This document shows, piece by piece, positions 61,486-64,000 of a stretch of DNA of 64,000 nt. Positions within the stretch are counted from its first letter, which is position 1; every line of letters starts with the position of its first letter. The translations under genes and the position numbers were made by a program. The DNA comes from Bin5 sp963662575 (GTDB taxonomy: Bacteria > Chloroflexota > Anaerolineae > Caldilineales > Caldilineaceae), in NCBI GenBank assembly GCA_963662575.1, contig OY759723.1, positions 2,046,001 to 2,110,000 on the forward strand, in the 5' to 3' direction. The notes under the pieces were generated by a model. The model ran no database searches. It had not been told where the DNA came from and saw only the letters and a list, made by a program, of their open reading frames with translations.

Positions 61486-62406
61486 TTATCGGTTCTCCCA
61501 CAGCCCCCCACTGCCCTTCCCTGCCTTATTGACCTCGGCAACGACCGCGTCCGCCTCCTCCGTCCCGTGCTCAACACAGAACAACGCATCCTCCAATACG
61601 AACGCGCAATCAGCATAAAACCGAATCCGTTCCCAGCACCGATCAATCAGCGGATACACACGCGCGCAACGCCTCATGAACGCTTCACCGTAGCAAACAT
61701 ACAGCCCCGCAAAGTCGACCGCAGGATCGCCAATCCCCGCATGACTGAAGTCTACGACACCCACGAACCTTCCCTGCTCCGCACTGTACAAAATGTTGCT
61801 CATGCCCATATCCCCATGGCGCAGCACACTACTGAAGGGGAACTGTTCATCGTCTTCCAGAAAGCCGACAAACTGCTGCGTCGTCCACTCGCGCCCCTCT
61901 GCCGTCAGACGGGGATAGACAACCTTCTGGATTCGGTCGAACATTTCCCGCCATCCAACCTGCGAATCCGACGGCTGCTGAGGAATATCGACACTACTGA
62001 CCGGGATCGCATGCAGCGTCAGCAAACAAGATGCTATATCCGTCGCCAGGCGGTCGACTGTCTCCTCGTCGCTGATCTGCGCGAACCCTTCCCTCCACAG
62101 CAAATCGCCCGGCAGTTTGCGATAGCCAACAAAGGCCCGGCCCACCTCCTCCTCATCCACGTTGCAGTAAATATAATGCGGTGTCTCCAGCGGCAGCCGC
62201 CCCCGCACAGCCTCCAGTATCGCCTGCTCACGCCGCAGCCCGGCGGTGCCCTCCCGGTATTTCGGGAACCGAAAAATCAGCGCACCGTTAACCAGGATCA
62301 GTTCATTGTTCTGCCCCGCTCGAAACAGCTCGGCCGTCTCAATTGCCAATTCAGGGCAGGCTGCCGCAATACTCTCCCGATACCGTAATAGCTTTTCCGT
62401 CATCAT
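61486..62406 (-). CDS. aminoglycoside phosphotransferase (APH) family kinase
   Basis: A 306-residue APH/choline-kinase fold protein. The catalytic loop is VLRHGDMGMSNILY (HGDxxxxN) and the metal-binding motif is VGVVDFSHAGIGDPAVDFAGL. The N-lobe shows AGQNNELILVNGALIFRFP with the ATP-binding Phe/Lys strand. It resembles APH(2'')-like proteins but resistance should not be assumed; many such kinases modify metabolites. The ATG at 62406 is preceded by no clear ribosome site. Confidence 0.82.
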   Translation of the reverse strand: MMTEKLLRYRESIAAACPELAIETAELFRAGQNNELILVNGALIFRFPKYREGTAGLRREQAILEAVRGRLPLETPHYIYCNVDEEEVGRAFVGYRKLPGDLLWREGFAQISDEETVDRLATDIASCLLTLHAIPVSSVDIPQQPSDSQVGWREMFDRIQKVVYPRLTAEGREWTTQQFVGFLEDDEQFPFSSVLRHGDMGMSNILYSAEQGRFVGVVDFSHAGIGDPAVDFAGLYVCYGEAFMRRCARVYPLIDRCWERIRFYADCAFVLEDALFCVEHGTEEADAVVAEVNKAGKGSGGLWENR

Positions 62407-62467
62407 CCCCCCACTACTCGTTGCATGCGCCCCTGCCGTTCGCAGTTCACCACAAACGAAAAATTGA

Positions 62468-64000
62468 CTATGAAATACTGTCGTCCACCAACAACTGCCG
62501 CAATTCCGCCACGCCCGTCACCGGCAGCCTGCAAGCATAGTTTTCACAAACATACGCCGCCGGCTCTCCATCCACCAGCCCGCGCCCTTCCAACAGCGGC
62601 AACGGATTCTCGCTGTCCGGCTCCTTCAGGGCCAGCACCGTATGCGGCAAATAGTGGCGCCGCACCTCCTCCAGCAACTCCTGCGTACGCGGATCCTCAA
62701 GCGAGCCGACCACCGCCACCTCCTGGCTGGGACCCAGAAGATCATCAAGCGCAGTCAGCATCCGCCCAAAGCCCGTTGGCTGCTGCGCCATCGCCGCCCC
62801 CATAATCTGGAAGATGCGGGCCGCTTCACTACGATACGTTTCATTGCCGGTTAGTTTCGCCAATCGCAACAGCAGTTCAGCCGCCATCGAGTTCCCGCTC
62901 GGAATCGCGTTGTCAATGAAATCCTTGCGCCGCACCACCAGTTGCTCATGGTCAAGACCCGTCTGGTAAAATCCCCCGCGCGCCTCATCCTCGAACTGCG
63001 ACTGCATGATTTTCGTCAACCGCACCGCCTCAGCCAGCCAGCGCAGTTCGAACGTGGACTCATAGAGCGCCACCAGCCCGCGCGCAAACGCCGCGTAATC
63101 CTCCAGATAAGCGTTAAAGCGCGCCCGGCCGTCCTTGTAGCTGCGGAATAGAAAACCATTCTCCTGGCTCATCTCCGCCAGCACGAAATCGGCCGCCTTT
63201 TTGGCCGCCTCCAATGCATCCTCGCGGCCCAGAACAACCCCCACCTCCGCCAGCGCATGAATCATCAGCCCGTTCCATTCCGTCAGAACCTTATCATCCC
63301 GCTCCGGCTTCACCCGCTTTTCCCGCTCTATGAACAGCTTCTGCCGCGCCGCCGCCAGCCGCCCGGCAACCGTTTCTACCGCAGCACCTGACTGCTGCGC
63401 AACGTCTGCCGCGGTGTACTTGAGGTTCAGAATCGTGTTGCCTTCAAAATTGCCCCCCGGCGTGACACCATAGCTCTGTCCCAACAGTTCCGCCTCTTCT
63501 TCGCCCAGAATCTCCTCGATCTCCTCCGCCGTCCACACGAAAAACTTGCCCTCTTCGCCCTCACTGTCCGCGTCCTGCGCACTGTAAAAGCCCCCTTCCG
63601 GCGAAGTCATCTCCCGCAAAACGTAATCAACCGTCTCATCAACGACCTGGCGATGCTCCGGCCGCCCGTTGGTCTGCCACGCGTGCAGATAGGACCGCAG
63701 CAGCTGCCCGTTGTCGTACAGCATCTTCTCGAAATGTGGCACCAGCCAGATACGGTCAACACTGTAGCGATGGAATCCCCCGCCCAGATGATCATAGATC
63801 CCGCCCGCCGCCATCTGTTGCAGCGTATGTTCGGCAATGTGCAGCACATCCGCGTCCCCGCCGCGTCGGTACTGGCTCATCGCAAATTCCAGCGTCATCG
63901 GCTGCGGAAATTTGGGCTGGTCGCCGAAACCGCCGTACTGTTCATCGAAATACTGCAGCAGTTTGGCCGTGGCCTCATCCAGAATCTCAACGCCCAGCGC
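62468..64000 (-). CDS. YyaL/DUF255 thioredoxin-domain protein (C-terminal part)
   Basis: The frame is open to the right edge of the window, so the N-terminus (thioredoxin-like DUF255 domain) lies beyond it; the ATG at 63898 is internal. The visible 510 residues are the alpha/alpha-toroid part of the YyaL/SPATA20 family: YGGFGDQPKFPQPM, GGIYDHLGGGFHRYSVD, WLVPHFEKMLYDNGQLLRSY, FYSAQDADSEGEEGKFFVWT and LTEWNGLMIHALAEVG. Function is uncertain (proposed cellobiose-2-epimerase-like fold). It ends with CRLPVTGVAELRQLL. Confidence 0.88.
   Translation of the reverse strand, partial: ALGVEILDEATAKLLQYFDEQYGGFGDQPKFPQPMTLEFAMSQYRRGGDADVLHIAEHTLQQMAAGGIYDHLGGGFHRYSVDRIWLVPHFEKMLYDNGQLLRSYLHAWQTNGRPEHRQVVDETVDYVLREMTSPEGGFYSAQDADSEGEEGKFFVWTAEEIEEILGEEEAELLGQSYGVTPGGNFEGNTILNLKYTAADVAQQSGAAVETVAGRLAAARQKLFIEREKRVKPERDDKVLTEWNGLMIHALAEVGVVLGREDALEAAKKAADFVLAEMSQENGFLFRSYKDGRARFNAYLEDYAAFARGLVALYESTFELRWLAEAVRLTKIMQSQFEDEARGGFYQTGLDHEQLVVRRKDFIDNAIPSGNSMAAELLLRLAKLTGNETYRSEAARIFQIMGAAMAQQPTGFGRMLTALDDLLGPSQEVAVVGSLEDPRTQELLEEVRRHYLPHTVLALKEPDSENPLPLLEGRGLVDGEPAAYVCENYACRLPVTGVAELRQLLVDDSIS

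Noticed and set aside
61486..62406. Antibiotic resistance gene call for the APH-like kinase
   Set aside because: Motifs show the kinase fold only; many family members act on metabolites and no resistance context is visible.

Overview
The window is one contig from a GC-rich bacterium. It mixes long, fairly GC-rich catabolic and transport operons with several AT-richer inserts. The gene types (many phytanoyl-CoA dioxygenase-like, enolase-superfamily, amidase and dipeptide-ABC genes, Tat-type lipoprotein binding proteins, F420-type oxidoreductase, unusual intergenic repeats) fit an environmental Chloroflexota, perhaps Caldilineales-like. That assignment is inference from gene content; no rRNA or other phylogenetic marker beyond rnc is present. 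No tRNA, rRNA, transposase or CRISPR array was found.

Layout. 0-5.6 kb: end of an amidohydrolase, a Phd/VapBC-type module whose toxin has an early stop codon, and an amidase plus two phytanoyl-CoA dioxygenase-like genes left by a local duplication (the second amidase copy is reduced to a stub). 5.9-11.9 kb: an AT-richer, tightly packed seven-gene minus-strand operon read from one strong promoter that overlaps an inverted repeat: NTase-fold protein, XRE/ImmA-IrrE protein, DUF4186-like protein, radical SAM enzyme, DPPW-motif methyltransferase-like protein, ASCH protein and P-loop kinase. It is the best candidate for an undescribed system. 12-13.8 kb: DUF7662-like/PIN pair with a frameshifted PIN gene, and a second split gene. 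14.2-21.4 kb: five translationally coupled genes (BtaA-like aminocarboxypropyl transferase, adenylating ligase, UbiA-like prenyltransferase, rifampin-phosphotransferase-like dikinase, GNAT), which look like a small biosynthetic operon. 21.7-26 kb: a nuclease-RecQ helicase fusion with a coiled-coil partner, preceded by a probable structured RNA.

26.6-32.1 kb: a zinc uptake locus with two binding proteins (one with ten His/Asp-rich repeats), a deleted third binding-protein copy, a Fur/Zur regulator with a clear promoter and operator, and znuC/znuB. 32-34.4 kb: rnc and a threonine synthase. 35-51 kb: an enolase-superfamily enzyme, a large uncharacterised protein, a complete oligopeptide-type ABC transporter, a second enolase-superfamily enzyme, a sugar isomerase-like TIM barrel and two MFS paralogues. 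51.5-54.2 kb: AT-richer genes, an antitoxin with a decayed MazF-like toxin, and an AlbA_2/Schlafen-type protein. 54.3-59.4 kb: four tandem paralogues of an enolase-superfamily enzyme. 59.4-64 kb: LLM oxidoreductase, cupin, APH-like kinase and the C-terminal part of a YyaL/DUF255 protein.

Two themes cross the window. All three recognisable toxin-antitoxin modules keep the antitoxin and have lost the toxin by three different lesions. Five intergenic sites carry arrays of a short CTTCGTGG-type repeat, always in the same orientation. The transporters, racemase/dehydratase-like enzymes, isomerase and amidase suggest uptake and breakdown of sugar acids, hydroxy-acids or amides, but no substrate can be fixed from sequence alone.
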